Origin: Streptococcus mitis
GTDB lineage: Bacteria > Bacillota > Bacilli > Lactobacillales > Streptococcaceae
Length of the DNA: 64,000 bases
Assembly: GCF_009496285.1 (NCBI RefSeq)
Contig: NZ_WIJK01000002.1
Coordinates: forward strand, 78,556-142,555
Direction: 5' to 3'
Of this stretch, positions 54,310 through 63,953 are shown piece after piece (position 1 is the stretch's first letter; each line of letters begins with the position of its first letter). The notes under the pieces are model-generated. The model searched no databases and had not been told where the DNA came from. It worked only from the letters and a program-made list of their open reading frames with translations. A program made the translations under genes and the position numbers.

Positions 54310-56961
54310 ATGGCTGATAAAAAAACTGTAACACCAGAAGAAAAGAAACTCGCTGCTGAAAAGCATGTCGATGGTTTGGTGCAAAAAGCTTTAGTTGCCC
54401 TTGAAGAAATGCGTAAACTTGACCAAGATCAAGTCGATTATATCGTAGCAAAAGCTTCAGTTGCAGCACTTGATGCTCACGGAGAATTGGCTTTACATGC
54501 CTTTGAAGAAACAGGACGTGGAGTATTTGAAGATAAAGCAACTAAAAATCTATTTGCTTGTGAGCACGTAGTAAACAACATGCGCCACACTAAAACAGTT
54601 GGTGTTATCGAAGAAGATGATGTAACAGGATTGACTCTTATCGCTGAACCAGTTGGTGTTGTTTGTGGTATCACTCCAACAACAAACCCTACTTCAACAG
54701 CAATCTTTAAAGCGTTGATTTCATTGAAGACTCGTAATCCTATTGTCTTTGCATTCCACCCATCAGCTCAAGAATCATCAGCTCACGCAGCTCAAATCGT
54801 TCGTGATGCAGCGATTAAAGCAGGTGCACCTGAAAACTGTGTACAGTGGATTACTGAACCATCTATGGAAGCAACTAGCGCATTGATGAACCACGAAGGT
54901 GTTGCAACAATCCTTGCAACAGGTGGTAATGCCATGGTTAAAGCTGCATACTCATGTGGTAAACCAGCTCTTGGGGTAGGTGCCGGAAACGTTCCAGCTT
55001 ATGTTGAAAAATCAGCTAACATCCGCCAAGCTGCTCACGATATCGTAATGTCTAAATCATTTGATAATGGTATGGTCTGTGCATCTGAACAAGCGGTTAT
55101 CATTGATAAAGAAATTTACGATGAATTTGTAGCAGAGTTCAAATCTTATCACACTTACTTTGTAAACAAAAAAGAAAAAGCACTTCTTGAAGAGTTCTGC
55201 TTCGGCGTGAAAGCAAACAGCAAAAACTGTGCTGGTGCAAAATTGAATGCTGACATCGTTGGTAAACCAGCAACTTGGATTGCAGAACAAGCAGGATTTA
55301 CTGTTCCAGAAGGAACAAACATTCTTGCTGCAGAATGTAAAGAAGTTGGTGAAAACGAGCCATTGACTCGTGAAAAATTGTCACCAGTTATCGCAGTTCT
55401 GAAATCTGAAAGTCGTGAAGATGGTATTGCTAAAGCTCGTCAAATGGTTGAATTTAACGGTCTTGGACACTCAGCTGCCATCCATACTGCCGATGAAGAA
55501 TTGACTAAAGAATTTGGTAAAGCTGTTAAAGCTATTCGTGTTATCTGTAACTCACCTTCTACTTTCGGTGGTATCGGGGACGTTTACAATGCCTTCTTGC
55601 CATCATTGACACTCGGATGTGGTTCTTACGGACGCAACTCAGTTGGGGATAACGTTAGCGCCATTAACCTCTTGAACATCAAAAAAGTCGGAAGACGGAG
55701 AAATAACATGCAATGGATGAAACTTCCTTCAAAAACATACTTTGAACGTGATTCAATTCAATATCTTCAAAAATGTCGTGACGTTGAGCGTGTCATGATC
55801 GTTACTGACCACGCTATGGTAGAGCTTGGCTTCCTTGATCGTATCATCGAACAACTTGACCTTCGTCGCAATAAGGTTGTTTACCAAATCTTTGCAGATG
55901 TAGAGCCAGATCCAGATATCACAACTGTCGAACGTGGTACAGAAATCATGCGTTCCTTCAAACCAGATACAATCATCGCTCTTGGTGGTGGATCACCAAT
56001 GGATGCTGCTAAAGTAATGTGGCTCTTCTATGAACAACCAGAAGTGGACTTCCGTGACCTTGTACAAAAATTCATGGATATCCGTAAACGTGCCTTCAAA
56101 TTCCCATTGCTTGGTAAGAAAACTAAATTCATCGCGATCCCAACTACATCTGGTACAGGATCTGAAGTAACTCCATTTGCCGTTATCTCTGATAAAGCAA
56201 ACAACCGTAAATACCCAATCGCTGACTACTCATTGACACCAACTGTGGCAATCGTAGACCCTGCCTTGGTATTGACAGTTCCTGGATTTGTTGCTGCTGA
56301 TACTGGTATGGATGTATTGACTCACGCGACTGAAGCTTACGTATCACAAATGGCTAGTGACTACACTGATGGTCTTGCTCTTCAAGCAATCAAACTTGTA
56401 TTCGAAAACCTTGAAAGCTCAGTTAAGAATGCAGACTTCCACTCACGTGAGAAAATGCATAACGCTTCAACAATCGCTGGAATGGCCTTTGCAAATGCCT
56501 TCCTAGGTATTTCTCACTCAATGGCTCACAAGATTGGTGCGCAATTCCACACAGTTCACGGACGTACAAATGCAATCTTGCTTCCATACGTTATCCGTTA
56601 CAACGGTACTCGCCCAGCTAAGACAGCTACATGGCCTAAGTACAACTACTACCGTGCAGACGAGAAATATCAAGATATCGCTCGTATGCTTGGACTTCCA
56701 GCTTCTACACCAGAAGAAGGTGTGGAATCTTACGCAAAAGCTGTCTACGAACTTGGTGAGCGCGTAGGTATCGAAATGAACTTCAAAGCACAAGGTATTG
56801 ACGAAAAAGAATGGAAAGAACATTCACGTGAATTGGCCTTCCTTGCTTATGAAGACCAATGTTCACCTGCTAACCCACGTCTTCCAATGGTTGACCATAT
56901 GCAAGAAATCATCGAAGATGCTTACTATGGTTACAAAGAAAGACCAGGACGTCGTAAATAA
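54310..56961 (+). CDS. adhE: Bifunctional acetaldehyde-CoA / alcohol dehydrogenase
   Basis: 883 aa. The N-terminal aldehyde dehydrogenase domain (catalytic Cys in GMVCASEQ, near residue 255) reduces acetyl-CoA. The C-terminal iron-dependent alcohol dehydrogenase domain (GGGSPMDAAK; iron-site HSMAHKIGAQFHTVHG) makes ethanol. It forms spirosomes in other bacteria and rebalances NADH in mixed-acid fermentation. The start at 54310 (MADKKTVTPEEKKL) follows GGAGG; a GTG upstream lies in the operator. An IS element lies 13 bp after the stop. Confidence 0.96.
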   Translation: MADKKTVTPEEKKLAAEKHVDGLVQKALVALEEMRKLDQDQVDYIVAKASVAALDAHGELALHAFEETGRGVFEDKATKNLFACEHVVNNMRHTKTVGVIEEDDVTGLTLIAEPVGVVCGITPTTNPTSTAIFKALISLKTRNPIVFAFHPSAQESSAHAAQIVRDAAIKAGAPENCVQWITEPSMEATSALMNHEGVATILATGGNAMVKAAYSCGKPALGVGAGNVPAYVEKSANIRQAAHDIVMSKSFDNGMVCASEQAVIIDKEIYDEFVAEFKSYHTYFVNKKEKALLEEFCFGVKANSKNCAGAKLNADIVGKPATWIAEQAGFTVPEGTNILAAECKEVGENEPLTREKLSPVIAVLKSESREDGIAKARQMVEFNGLGHSAAIHTADEELTKEFGKAVKAIRVICNSPSTFGGIGDVYNAFLPSLTLGCGSYGRNSVGDNVSAINLLNIKKVGRRRNNMQWMKLPSKTYFERDSIQYLQKCRDVERVMIVTDHAMVELGFLDRIIEQLDLRRNKVVYQIFADVEPDPDITTVERGTEIMRSFKPDTIIALGGGSPMDAAKVMWLFYEQPEVDFRDLVQKFMDIRKRAFKFPLLGKKTKFIAIPTTSGTGSEVTPFAVISDKANNRKYPIADYSLTPTVAIVDPALVLTVPGFVAADTGMDVLTHATEAYVSQMASDYTDGLALQAIKLVFENLESSVKNADFHSREKMHNASTIAGMAFANAFLGISHSMAHKIGAQFHTVHGRTNAILLPYVIRYNGTRPAKTATWPKYNYYRADEKYQDIARMLGLPASTPEEGVESYAKAVYELGERVGIEMNFKAQGIDEKEWKEHSRELAFLAYEDQCSPANPRLPMVDHMQEIIEDAYYGYKERPGRRK

Positions 56962-57006
56962 TTGATTATCAGCCAAGTGTCTGGGACAAAATAGTTCTCA
57001 ACCACA

Positions 57007-57046
57007 AAAAAGCTAGAGATTTCCAATTGTGGAGCTCTAGCTTTTT
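57007..57046. terminator. Terminator inside IS, adhE side
   Basis: A 12-bp stem AAAAAGCTAGAG / CTCTAGCTTTTT with A- and T-runs, usable from both sides. No other terminator is seen between the adhE stop and here, so adhE transcripts may end within the IS. Confidence 0.8.
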
Positions 57047-58539
57047 AATTTTGAGTTGTTCTCTTATTGTATTTAAGGAGATTATTGGCCATGAGAACTA
57101 ATCCCATGTCAATTCTCACTTGACGCTTCCCTCTCAGATTACATCTCTTGTAACCCAAACAAGCCTTTATCTGCCCAAAGACAGGTTCTACATCAATCTT
57201 GCGTTGAGCGAAAATCTGTCTACCTTGGGGAGATAAAAGCGCCTGACATTCTTTAGCTTTCAAGTTTTGATAACGTTCGTTCATATACAGTCCCTTTTGA
57301 GGGGCTGATTCAGGCTCATCAGCGTAGTAAACCTTGATTCCCTGTTGAAAGTCTGTCTGTGTTTTCTGATGTTTGATATGATGAAAACGATAGCACCAGC
57401 CGTCAGGATGTGTATAGCTATCCTCCTTGTCATCATAGTACCAATTCCCTAAGTTTCTAGCTGACTGTTTATAGCCTCTCTTCTGTTTCTTATCAAACAT
57501 GGCATATTTTATCAGATGGTTCACCTCCTTCTCATCTAAACGAAGGAGGTTCTCTTCACTTCCATATCCAGCATCTGCGACAACTGTCTTCAATTCATGT
57601 GGATAGGTTTCAAGGAATGGCAGAAGAGTTTTGGTATCTGTCGGATTTGAGAAGATATCATAGTGAAGAACAAATTGGTTTTTCGTAGCGATTTGAAGAT
57701 TATAAGCAGCCTTGAGTTGACCATTTTTCATATGGTCTTCTTTCATTCTCATAAAAGTGGCATCTGGATCGGTTTTGGAAAAACTGTTACGCCCTTGAAA
57801 TGTCTCCTGATAGTTTTCATATTTTTCAGCACGTACTGAAAAATCATCCTTGACTTTACGCAGGACTTTCTTGAGTTTACGACGCTGGGTTTTACGTTCA
57901 TCCTTTCCTTTAACGGGTGGCTCCTCAATGTCCTGGTTCAGTTTTTCTAATTCTTCTTCAAGGACTTGAGCGAATGCAAGCAACTGCTCTGAGAAGATAG
58001 GCTCTTGTGTATCCAGTTCGATAGCTTGATGGATAAGGGGTGTGATTTCTTCTTGAAAATAGACTTGTATCTGTTCTTGAAGTTTGGCGGAGAATTTCTC
58101 TATCGCTTTCTTCCACACGAAACTATACTTGTTGGCATTGGCTTTAATCTTAGTTCCGTCAATAAACAAGTAATCTAGGGTCACTAACTCTTCCATTTTT
58201 AAACGAAGATTGAGGTCGATGAAAAGATCACGAATGAGTTCTTCCATCCCTTCAGCGACACGAAAACGATTGATGGTGCGATAGCTGACAACCAACTGTC
58301 CTGTTAGGTACTGCTTTTCGACCAGAGAAAATCCCTTGTGAATAGGCAAATAGGAGAGCAGATACAAGCATTTTAGGGTGATAAGACGGGCGACCAAAGG
58401 CATGATAGAAGGCATGGAAGTGACTATCTTCCAAGGTATTCACCACTTGTTCAATAGTAAAGACAAGATGGTCTTGTTGCAAGAAAAAACTGATTTCTAG
58501 TGGTAAAGTTGTTTGAGTTGTGTTATAGTGAATATGCAT
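57045..58539 (-). pseudogene. IS1182-family transposase, frameshifted
   Basis: The N-terminal part (start 58539, MHIHYNTTQTTLPLEISFFL) reads in one frame to FSGRK near 58314. The homologous continuation (QYLTGQLVVSYRTINRFRV) is in another frame to the stop at 57045. One extra base (or two missing) in the AAAAG run at about 58313-58319 explains it. Downstream parts are intact: DYLFIDGTKIKANANKYSF (DDE region) and DAGYGSEENLLRL. IS1182 transposases are not known to need programmed frameshifting, so the element is probably inactive. Confidence 0.85.
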
Positions 58540-58602
58540 GGGATAGCCTTTATAAATGGTTTATTAAGCAATTCTATTTTACCAAGACTATCGCAACCAT
58601 GA

Positions 58603-58633
58603 AAAAAAGCAACGGCAAATCCGTTGCTTTTTT
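58603..58633. terminator. Terminator inside IS, gap side
   Basis: A perfect 13-bp stem AAAAAAGCAACGG / CCGTTGCTTTTTT with a CAAAT loop, symmetrical A/T tracts. Confidence 0.85.
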
Positions 58634-58780
58634 GATAGAATCGAGACACTATTGTCCCAGACTCTTTTATGCTTAGAGAATATATTTTTATTAAGAAATG
58701 CATAGAATTGGAGTAGGCTGCAAGGCTAAGTAAAGAAATGAAAATATTACCAAAGCTTATCAGAAAAACAAGGCCAGTGC

Positions 58781-58809
58781 TTGCAATTAAACTCAAATAG
58801 TTATATAAT
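58781..58809 (+). promoter_or_regulatory. gap promoter
   Basis: TTGCAA (58781-58786), 17 bp, TATAAT (58804-58809). It lies well outside the IS end (58666), so expression of gap should not depend on the IS. Confidence 0.8.
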
Positions 58810-58895
58810 AGGTATGTTGAAAGGTGATTTGTAGTGATTCAAGTTACTCTTTTCACAATAAAATTTTCATGATTTTCATAAGGAGGAAATCACTA

Positions 58896-59906
58896 ATGGT
58901 AGTTAAAGTTGGTATTAACGGTTTCGGACGTATCGGTCGTCTTGCTTTCCGCCGTATCCAAAACGTAGAAGGTGTTGAAGTTACTCGCATCAACGACCTT
59001 ACAGATCCAGTTATGCTTGCACACTTGTTGAAATATGACACAACTCAAGGTCGTTTCGACGGAACTGTGGAAGTTAAAGAAGGTGGATTTGAAGTTAACG
59101 GTAAATTCATCCGTGTTTCTGCTGAACGTGATCCAGAACAAATCGACTGGGCTAACGACGGTGTAGAAATCGTTCTTGAAGCTACTGGTTTCTTTGCTAA
59201 GAAAGCAGCTGCTGAAAAACACTTGCACCCAGGTGGAGCTAAGAAAGTTGTTATCACTGCTCCTGGTGGAAACGACGTTAAAACAGTTGTATTCAACACT
59301 AACCACGATGTTCTTGATGGTACTGAAACAGTTATCTCAGGTGCTTCATGTACTACAAACTGCTTGGCTCCAATGGCTAAAGCACTTCAAGACAACTTTG
59401 GTGTTGTAGAAGGATTGATGACTACTATCCACGCTTACACTGGTGACCAAATGATCCTTGACGGACCACACCGTGGTGGTGACCTTCGTCGTGCTCGCGC
59501 TGGTGCAGCAAACATCGTTCCTAACTCAACTGGTGCTGCTAAAGCAATCGGTCTTGTAATCCCAGAATTGAACGGTAAACTTGACGGATCTGCACAACGC
59601 GTTCCAACTCCAACTGGATCAGTTACTGAATTGGTAGCTGTTCTTGAAAAGAACGTTACTGTTGATGAAGTGAACGCAGCTATGAAAGCAGCTTCAAACG
59701 AATCATACGGTTACACAGAAGATCCAATCGTATCTTCAGATATCGTAGGTATGTCTTACGGATCATTGTTTGACGCAACTCAAACTAAAGTTCTTGACGT
59801 TGACGGTAAACAATTGGTTAAAGTTGTTTCATGGTACGACAACGAAATGTCATACACTGCACAACTTGTACGTACTCTTGAATACTTCGCTAAAATCGCT
59901 AAATAA
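58896..59906 (+). CDS. gap: Glyceraldehyde-3-phosphate dehydrogenase
   Basis: 336 aa. NAD-binding [20 protein letters not shown] and the catalytic [14 protein letters not shown] (Cys near 152). It makes 1,3-bisphosphoglycerate in glycolysis; in streptococci it is also found on the surface. The start at 58896 follows AGGAGG; the longer upstream frame covers the leader and is rejected. Codon use is typical of a highly expressed gene. Confidence 0.97.
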   Translation: MVVKVGINGFGRIGRLAFRRIQNVEGVEVTRINDLTDPVMLAHLLKYDTTQGRFDGTVEVKEGGFEVNGKFIRVSAERDPEQIDWANDGVEIVLEATGFFAKKAAAEKHLHPGGAKKVVITAPGGNDVKTVVFNTNHDVLDGTETVISGASCTTNCLAPMAKALQDNFGVVEGLMTTIHAYTGDQMILDGPHRGGDLRRARAGAANIVPNSTGAAKAIGLVIPELNGKLDGSAQRVPTPTGSVTELVAVLEKNVTVDEVNAAMKAASNESYGYTEDPIVSSDIVGMSYGSLFDATQTKVLDVDGKQLVKVVSWYDNEMSYTAQLVRTLEYFAKIAK

Positions 59907-59919
59907 TTCTTGAGTTGAT

Positions 59920-59951
59920 AAAAGCAAGGCCAACTGGTCTTGCTTTTTTTT
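59920..59951 (+). terminator. Terminator after gap
   Basis: AAAAGCAAGGCCA-ACT-GGTCTTGCTTTT stem, then a long T-run. Confidence 0.9.
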
Positions 59952-59981
59952 GGTATCTATAAGAAAAAATGGATGATAGTG

Positions 59982-60857
59982 TCATCCATTTTGGTTTAAT
60001 TCTCTTTCAAATGTATCTGATAGCGCAGTAAAGCTTAATTTGTTTAAGGTCAGAGGATGGACAAAAGAAAGTTTAAATGCATGAAGCATTAGTCTTTTAG
60101 TTTTTGAATGTGGATTGTAGAGAGGGTCTCCAAGGATTGGATGACCGTGGTGAGATAAATGAACTCGAATCTGATGAGTACGTCCTGTTTTTAATCGACA
60201 ACGAAGAAGACTGGTCTTGTTTTGAAATTGTTTCAATCGAGTTACATGAGTTTCAGCATATTGCCCATTTTTTGTATCGACTATTCTTTTTCTGCGATCA
60301 TGACGATCACGTCCGATTTTGTCCTTGAAAACAAGCTCTTTGCTGCTGATATTTCCGTTAACAAGTGCCCAATATTCTCTAGAAATCTCTTTTTTCTCCA
60401 ATAAGCGATTGAGAATAGGCAGGATAAAAGGATTTTTAGCGAAGAGAACTAAACCGCTGGTTTCCATGTCTAGACGATGAACGACATAACAGGTCTGGCC
60501 AACGTAGGCACTGACATGGTTAAGAAGAGCAATCTCATCTGGTTGATTCCCGTGAGTTTTCATTCCTTCAGGTTTGTTGACGATGATTAAATGTTGGTCC
60601 TGATAAACTTCTTGGACAAGATTAGGATTCCCCCAAACAATTTCTTTTGTAGGATAATCCTCCTCATCGAAAATCAGTTGACATTCATCTCCGGATTTGA
60701 CAGTTTGATGCCAGTGGACTTCTTCTTGATTGATGAGAATGTGCTTTTTAATTCTCAAGAAATGCCGTATTTTTCTCGGAATGAGTAGTTGCTCCTCCAA
60801 GAAGATTTTGACAGTCATTTCAGGAAGAGAATCAGGGATAACAAAGGTAAATTTCAT
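59982..60857 (-). CDS. RluA/RluD-family pseudouridine synthase
   Basis: 291 aa. An N-terminal S4-like region (IPRKIRHFLRIKKHILINQE) and a catalytic domain with the family motif HRLDMETSG (Asp nucleophile, near residue 130). Then ALVNG and the C-terminal RTHQIRVHLSHHGHPILGDP. It isomerises uridine in rRNA or tRNA; the exact position is unknown. No Shine-Dalgarno precedes the ATG at 60857, and a TACAAT lies only 6 nt upstream. Divergent from pbp2a. Confidence 0.92.
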   Translation of the reverse strand: MKFTFVIPDSLPEMTVKIFLEEQLLIPRKIRHFLRIKKHILINQEEVHWHQTVKSGDECQLIFDEEDYPTKEIVWGNPNLVQEVYQDQHLIIVNKPEGMKTHGNQPDEIALLNHVSAYVGQTCYVVHRLDMETSGLVLFAKNPFILPILNRLLEKKEISREYWALVNGNISSKELVFKDKIGRDRHDRRKRIVDTKNGQYAETHVTRLKQFQNKTSLLRCRLKTGRTHQIRVHLSHHGHPILGDPLYNPHSKTKRLMLHAFKLSFVHPLTLNKLSFTALSDTFERELNQNG

Positions 60858-60910
60858 ACAGATATTGTAACAAAAAATAGATTATTTGGATAGAGAATCT
60901 AGCTAAATTC

Positions 60911-60939
60911 TTGTCTTCCTATGGGGAAGATGATAAAAT
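60911..60939 (+). promoter_or_regulatory. pbp2a promoter, probably leaderless
   Basis: TTGTCT (60911-60916), 17 bp, TAAAAT (60934-60939). The ATG is at 60946, so transcription should start at or within a base or two of the start codon. Confidence 0.6.
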
Positions 60940-60945
60940 AAACGC

Positions 60946-63171
60946 ATGAAATTAGATACATTATTTGAAAAGTTTCTTTCTTTATTTAAAAAAGAAGAAG
61001 CTGAAATGGAAGAAATAGAAATCGACGAAGCTAATAATGAAGAAAATACCTCGACTAATTTAAGACGGTCAAGAGGTGGGCGAAAGAAAGTTGGGCAAGT
61101 CGGACCTATTCGAAAATTTTGGCGTCGCTATCATCTGACCAAAATCTTTCTAATTCTTGGACTAAGTGCAAGCTTGTTTGTTGGGGTCTATCTATTTGCC
61201 TTGGCTAAATCGACAAATGTTACAGACTTGCAGAATGCTTTGAAAACAAGAACGGTGATTTTTGATAGAGAAGAGAATGAGGCTGGTGCCTTGTCAGGCC
61301 AAAAAGGAACCTATGTTGAGCTCTCGGAAATTAGTGAAGACTTGCAGAATGCTGTTGTTGCGACAGAAGATAGGAGCTTCTATAAAAATAGTGGAATTAA
61401 CTATGGTCGCTTTTTCCTAGCGATCCTAACAGCTGGTCGCTCGGGTGGTGGTTCTACAATTACCCAACAGTTAGCGAAAAATGCTTATCTTTCACAAGAC
61501 CAAACTGTTCAGAGAAAGGCCAAAGAATTCTTCCTTGCTTTAGAATTAACCAAAAAATACAGTAAAAAAGAAATTCTAACCATGTATTTGAACAATGCCT
61601 ACTTCGGTAATGGAGTTTGGGGTGTTGAGGATGCTAGTAAGAAGTACTTTGGAGTTTCGGCATCGGAATTAACTCTTGATGAAGCTGCCACTTTAGCAGG
61701 CATGCTTAAAGGCCCAGAATTGTACAATCCTCTGAATTCCATTGAGCATTCAACTAATCGAAGAGATACTGTCTTGCAAAATATGGTGGCTGCCGGCTAC
61801 CTTGATAAAAATAAGGAAGCAGAAGCAGCAAGTGTTGATATGGCTTCTCAATTGAAAGATAGTTATGAAGGGAAAATATCAGACTACCGTTATCCTTCTT
61901 ATTTTGATGCAGTTGTTAATGAAGCTATTGAAAAGTATAATCTAACAGAGGAAGAAATCGTTAATAACGGTTATCGAATTTATACGGAGCTAGATCAAAA
62001 TTACCAAGCAAATATGCAGGTTATCTATCAAAATACTTCGCTCTTTCCGACAGCTGAAGATGGGACACATGCAGAGTCTGGTAGTGTCGCTTTGGAGCCA
62101 AAAACGGGTGGAGTTCGAGGAGTTGTTGGTCGAGTGGCAGGGGATGATAAGACAGGTTTCAGAAATTTTAACTATGCAACCCAGACCAAAAGAAGTCCAG
62201 GTTCAACGATTAAACCTTTAGTAGTCTATACACCAGCAGTCGAAGCGGGTTGGTCTCTTAATAAGGAGCTGGATAATCATACCATGCAATATGGTGATTA
62301 TAAAGTAGACAATTACGCAGGAATCAAGACATCACCAGAAGTTCCAATGTATCAAGCCTTAGCCGAGTCTCTAAATCTTCCTGCTGTAGCGACAGTCAAG
62401 CAACTTGGTATCGATAAGGCTTTTGAATCAGGTGAAAGATTCGGACTTGATTTAACGAATGTTGATCGTGTGTTAGGTGTAGCTCTAGGTGGTGGGGTGG
62501 AGACAAGTCCGCTACAAATGGCGCAGGCTTATGCAGCGTTTGCAAATGAAGGTTTGATACCTGAAGCGCATTTTATTACTCGTATTGAAAATGCGAGCGG
62601 CCAAGTCATTGCAACCCACAAAAATTCTCAAAAACGTATAATAGATAAGTCAGTAGCCGATAAAATGACCAGTATGATGTTAGGTACTTTTACAAACGGT
62701 ACAGGAATAAGCTCCTCGCCAGATGACTATGTTATGGCTGGGAAAACTGGTACAACTGAAGCAGCTTTTAACCCAGTATATACAAGTGACCAGTGGGTTA
62801 TCGGATATACGCCTGATGTGGTGATAAGTCATTGGCTTGGTTTCCCGACTACGGACGAAAATCATTATCTGGCAGGTTCGACTTCGAATGGTGCTGCTCA
62901 CATTTTTAGAAGTATGGCAGAAACAATTCTTCCTTATACACCAGGAAGCACTTTTACAGTTGAAAATGCTTATAAAATGAATGGTATTGCACCAGAAAAC
63001 ACACGGAAACAAACTACAAGTGATACTAGTACGCAGTCGGATGATATATTAGCAGATATTCGTGGACGAGCACAAAATCTGGTCGATGAAGCAGGCAAAG
63101 CTATTTCAGATGCTAAGATTAAAGAAAAAGCCCAGACAGTTTGGGATACCATTGTAGATCTGTTTCACTAA
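60946..63171 (+). CDS. pbp2a: Class A penicillin-binding protein 2a
   Basis: 741 aa. An acidic then basic cytoplasmic N-terminus; membrane helix at about 66-90. Glycosyltransferase-51 domain with EDRSFYKNSGINYG and GGSTITQQLAKNAYLSQD. Transpeptidase with SPGSTIKP (active Ser), SLN in LAESLNLPAV and AGKTGTTE. It polymerises and crosslinks peptidoglycan. The start and sequence agree with pneumococcal PBP2a as remembered. No ribosome site is visible; see promoter. Confidence 0.96.
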   Translation: MKLDTLFEKFLSLFKKEEAEMEEIEIDEANNEENTSTNLRRSRGGRKKVGQVGPIRKFWRRYHLTKIFLILGLSASLFVGVYLFALAKSTNVTDLQNALKTRTVIFDREENEAGALSGQKGTYVELSEISEDLQNAVVATEDRSFYKNSGINYGRFFLAILTAGRSGGGSTITQQLAKNAYLSQDQTVQRKAKEFFLALELTKKYSKKEILTMYLNNAYFGNGVWGVEDASKKYFGVSASELTLDEAATLAGMLKGPELYNPLNSIEHSTNRRDTVLQNMVAAGYLDKNKEAEAASVDMASQLKDSYEGKISDYRYPSYFDAVVNEAIEKYNLTEEEIVNNGYRIYTELDQNYQANMQVIYQNTSLFPTAEDGTHAESGSVALEPKTGGVRGVVGRVAGDDKTGFRNFNYATQTKRSPGSTIKPLVVYTPAVEAGWSLNKELDNHTMQYGDYKVDNYAGIKTSPEVPMYQALAESLNLPAVATVKQLGIDKAFESGERFGLDLTNVDRVLGVALGGGVETSPLQMAQAYAAFANEGLIPEAHFITRIENASGQVIATHKNSQKRIIDKSVADKMTSMMLGTFTNGTGISSSPDDYVMAGKTGTTEAAFNPVYTSDQWVIGYTPDVVISHWLGFPTTDENHYLAGSTSNGAAHIFRSMAETILPYTPGSTFTVENAYKMNGIAPENTRKQTTSDTSTQSDDILADIRGRAQNLVDEAGKAISDAKIKEKAQTVWDTIVDLFH

Positions 63172-63185
63172 TACGTTTATAAGCT

Positions 63186-63217
63186 AAAAGACAAGGATTC
63201 AAATCTTTGTCTTTTTT
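63186..63217 (+). terminator. Terminator after pbp2a
   Basis: AAAAGACAAGGAT / ATCTTTGTCTTTT stem with a G-U pair, then T-run. Confidence 0.85.
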
Positions 63218-63301
63218 CACTCTCACTTGTCAGCATTCACAACTTCCATAACATTAGAGAGTAAAAAAAGCACAAGACAGAAACCAAAGCCCTTCTTTCC
63301 G

Positions 63302-63333
63302 CCTTTCTCTGCTATACTACAAGCAGAGAAAGG
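63302..63333 (+). promoter_or_regulatory. comX promoter with palindrome around -10
   Basis: -10 TATACT (63313-63318) with an extended TG. It lies in the 10-nt centre of a perfect 11-bp inverted repeat, CCTTTCTCTGC (63302-63312) and GCAGAGAAAGG (63323-63333). No -35 consensus, as expected if ComE activates it. Confidence 0.65.
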
Positions 63334-63343
63334 GGGAAAGCAA

Positions 63344-63808
63344 ATGCTTGAAAAGTATTATGAGAAGGTAAAAGGAATTGTCCATAGATGTCGAAAAGAT
63401 TACTATCTCCACCTGTGGGAGAAAGAGGATTGGGATCAAGAAGGCATGATCTGTCTCCATGAACTTCTAGAAAAGCATCCAGAACTGGTGGAAGAAGAAA
63501 AGAAACTCTACGTCTACTTCAAAACAAAATTTCGCAATCGAATCCTTGATAGTGTCAGAAAACAAGAGAGTCAAAAACGTCGCCTAGACCGAATGGCCTA
63601 TGAAGAAGTAGGAGAAATTAGCCATCGCCTACCAGAAGGAGGATTGTGGCTGGATGATTACTACGCCCTTCATGAATTATTGAATAGTTATAGAAGAAAG
63701 TTACCACAAGATAAGCAAGAAGCCTACGAACGCCTCTGGGCAGACGAACGATTTAAAGGCCGCAAAGCCCTTCTCAGAGAGCTGAAGGAAGTAATTCAGG
63801 AGAAATGA
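63344..63808 (+). CDS. comX: Competence sigma factor ComX (SigX)
   Basis: 154 aa. Starts MLEKYYEKVKGIVHRCRKDY at 63344 after GGGGGAAAG; the longer in-frame reading through the promoter is rejected. Matches remembered pneumococcal ComX over its length (WDQEGM-CLHEL, YFKTKFRNRILD-RKQESQKRR, YEEVGEISHR-EGGLWLDDYY), ending with a helical C-terminus. It directs RNA polymerase to TNCGAATA com-box promoters during natural transformation. It lies just upstream of a tRNA-Glu gene, as comX copies do in pneumococcus near rRNA operons. Confidence 0.95.
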   Translation: MLEKYYEKVKGIVHRCRKDYYLHLWEKEDWDQEGMICLHELLEKHPELVEEEKKLYVYFKTKFRNRILDSVRKQESQKRRLDRMAYEEVGEISHRLPEGGLWLDDYYALHELLNSYRRKLPQDKQEAYERLWADERFKGRKALLRELKEVIQEK

Positions 63809-63828
63809 AAAAAAGTTAAAAAAAGGTG

Positions 63829-63856
63829 TTGACAAAGTAAGAAAAGTCGGTATAAT
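63829..63856 (+). promoter_or_regulatory. tRNA-Glu promoter
   Basis: TTGACA (63829-63834), 16 bp, TATAAT (63851-63856): near-perfect, as expected for a stable RNA operon. Confidence 0.85.
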
Positions 63857-63881
63857 AGTAAGAGTTGAAAATGACAACTCC

Positions 63882-63953
63882 GGTCCGTTGGTCAAGGGGT
63901 TAAGACACCGCCTTTTCACGGCGGTAACACGGGTTCGAATCCCGTACGGACTA
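63882..63953 (+). tRNA. tRNA-Glu (anticodon TTC)
   Basis: A 72-nt cloverleaf: acceptor GGTCCGT / ACGGACT with discriminator A; anticodon stem CCGCC / GGCGG with loop TTTTCAC (anticodon TTC at 63915-63917); T-arm CACGGGTTCGAATCCCGT. No encoded CCA. It probably leads an rRNA operon beyond the window. Confidence 0.97.

Larger units (their letters stand above)
56975..58666 (-). mobile_element. IS1182-type insertion sequence
   Basis: About 1.69 kb with imperfect 15-bp terminal inverted repeats: AAGTGTCTGGGACAA (56975-56989) and TTGTCCCAGACTCTT (58652-58666), one mismatch. It holds one transposase gene on the minus strand, broken by a frameshift. It also carries strong terminator hairpins just inside both ends (57007-57046 and 58603-58633). 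No clear target duplication seen. Confidence 0.85.

Noticed and set aside
63251..63260. ACATTAGAGA as a ComE binding repeat upstream of comX
   Set aside because: Resembles the right half of the ComE site, but I could not find its partner repeat at the expected spacing.
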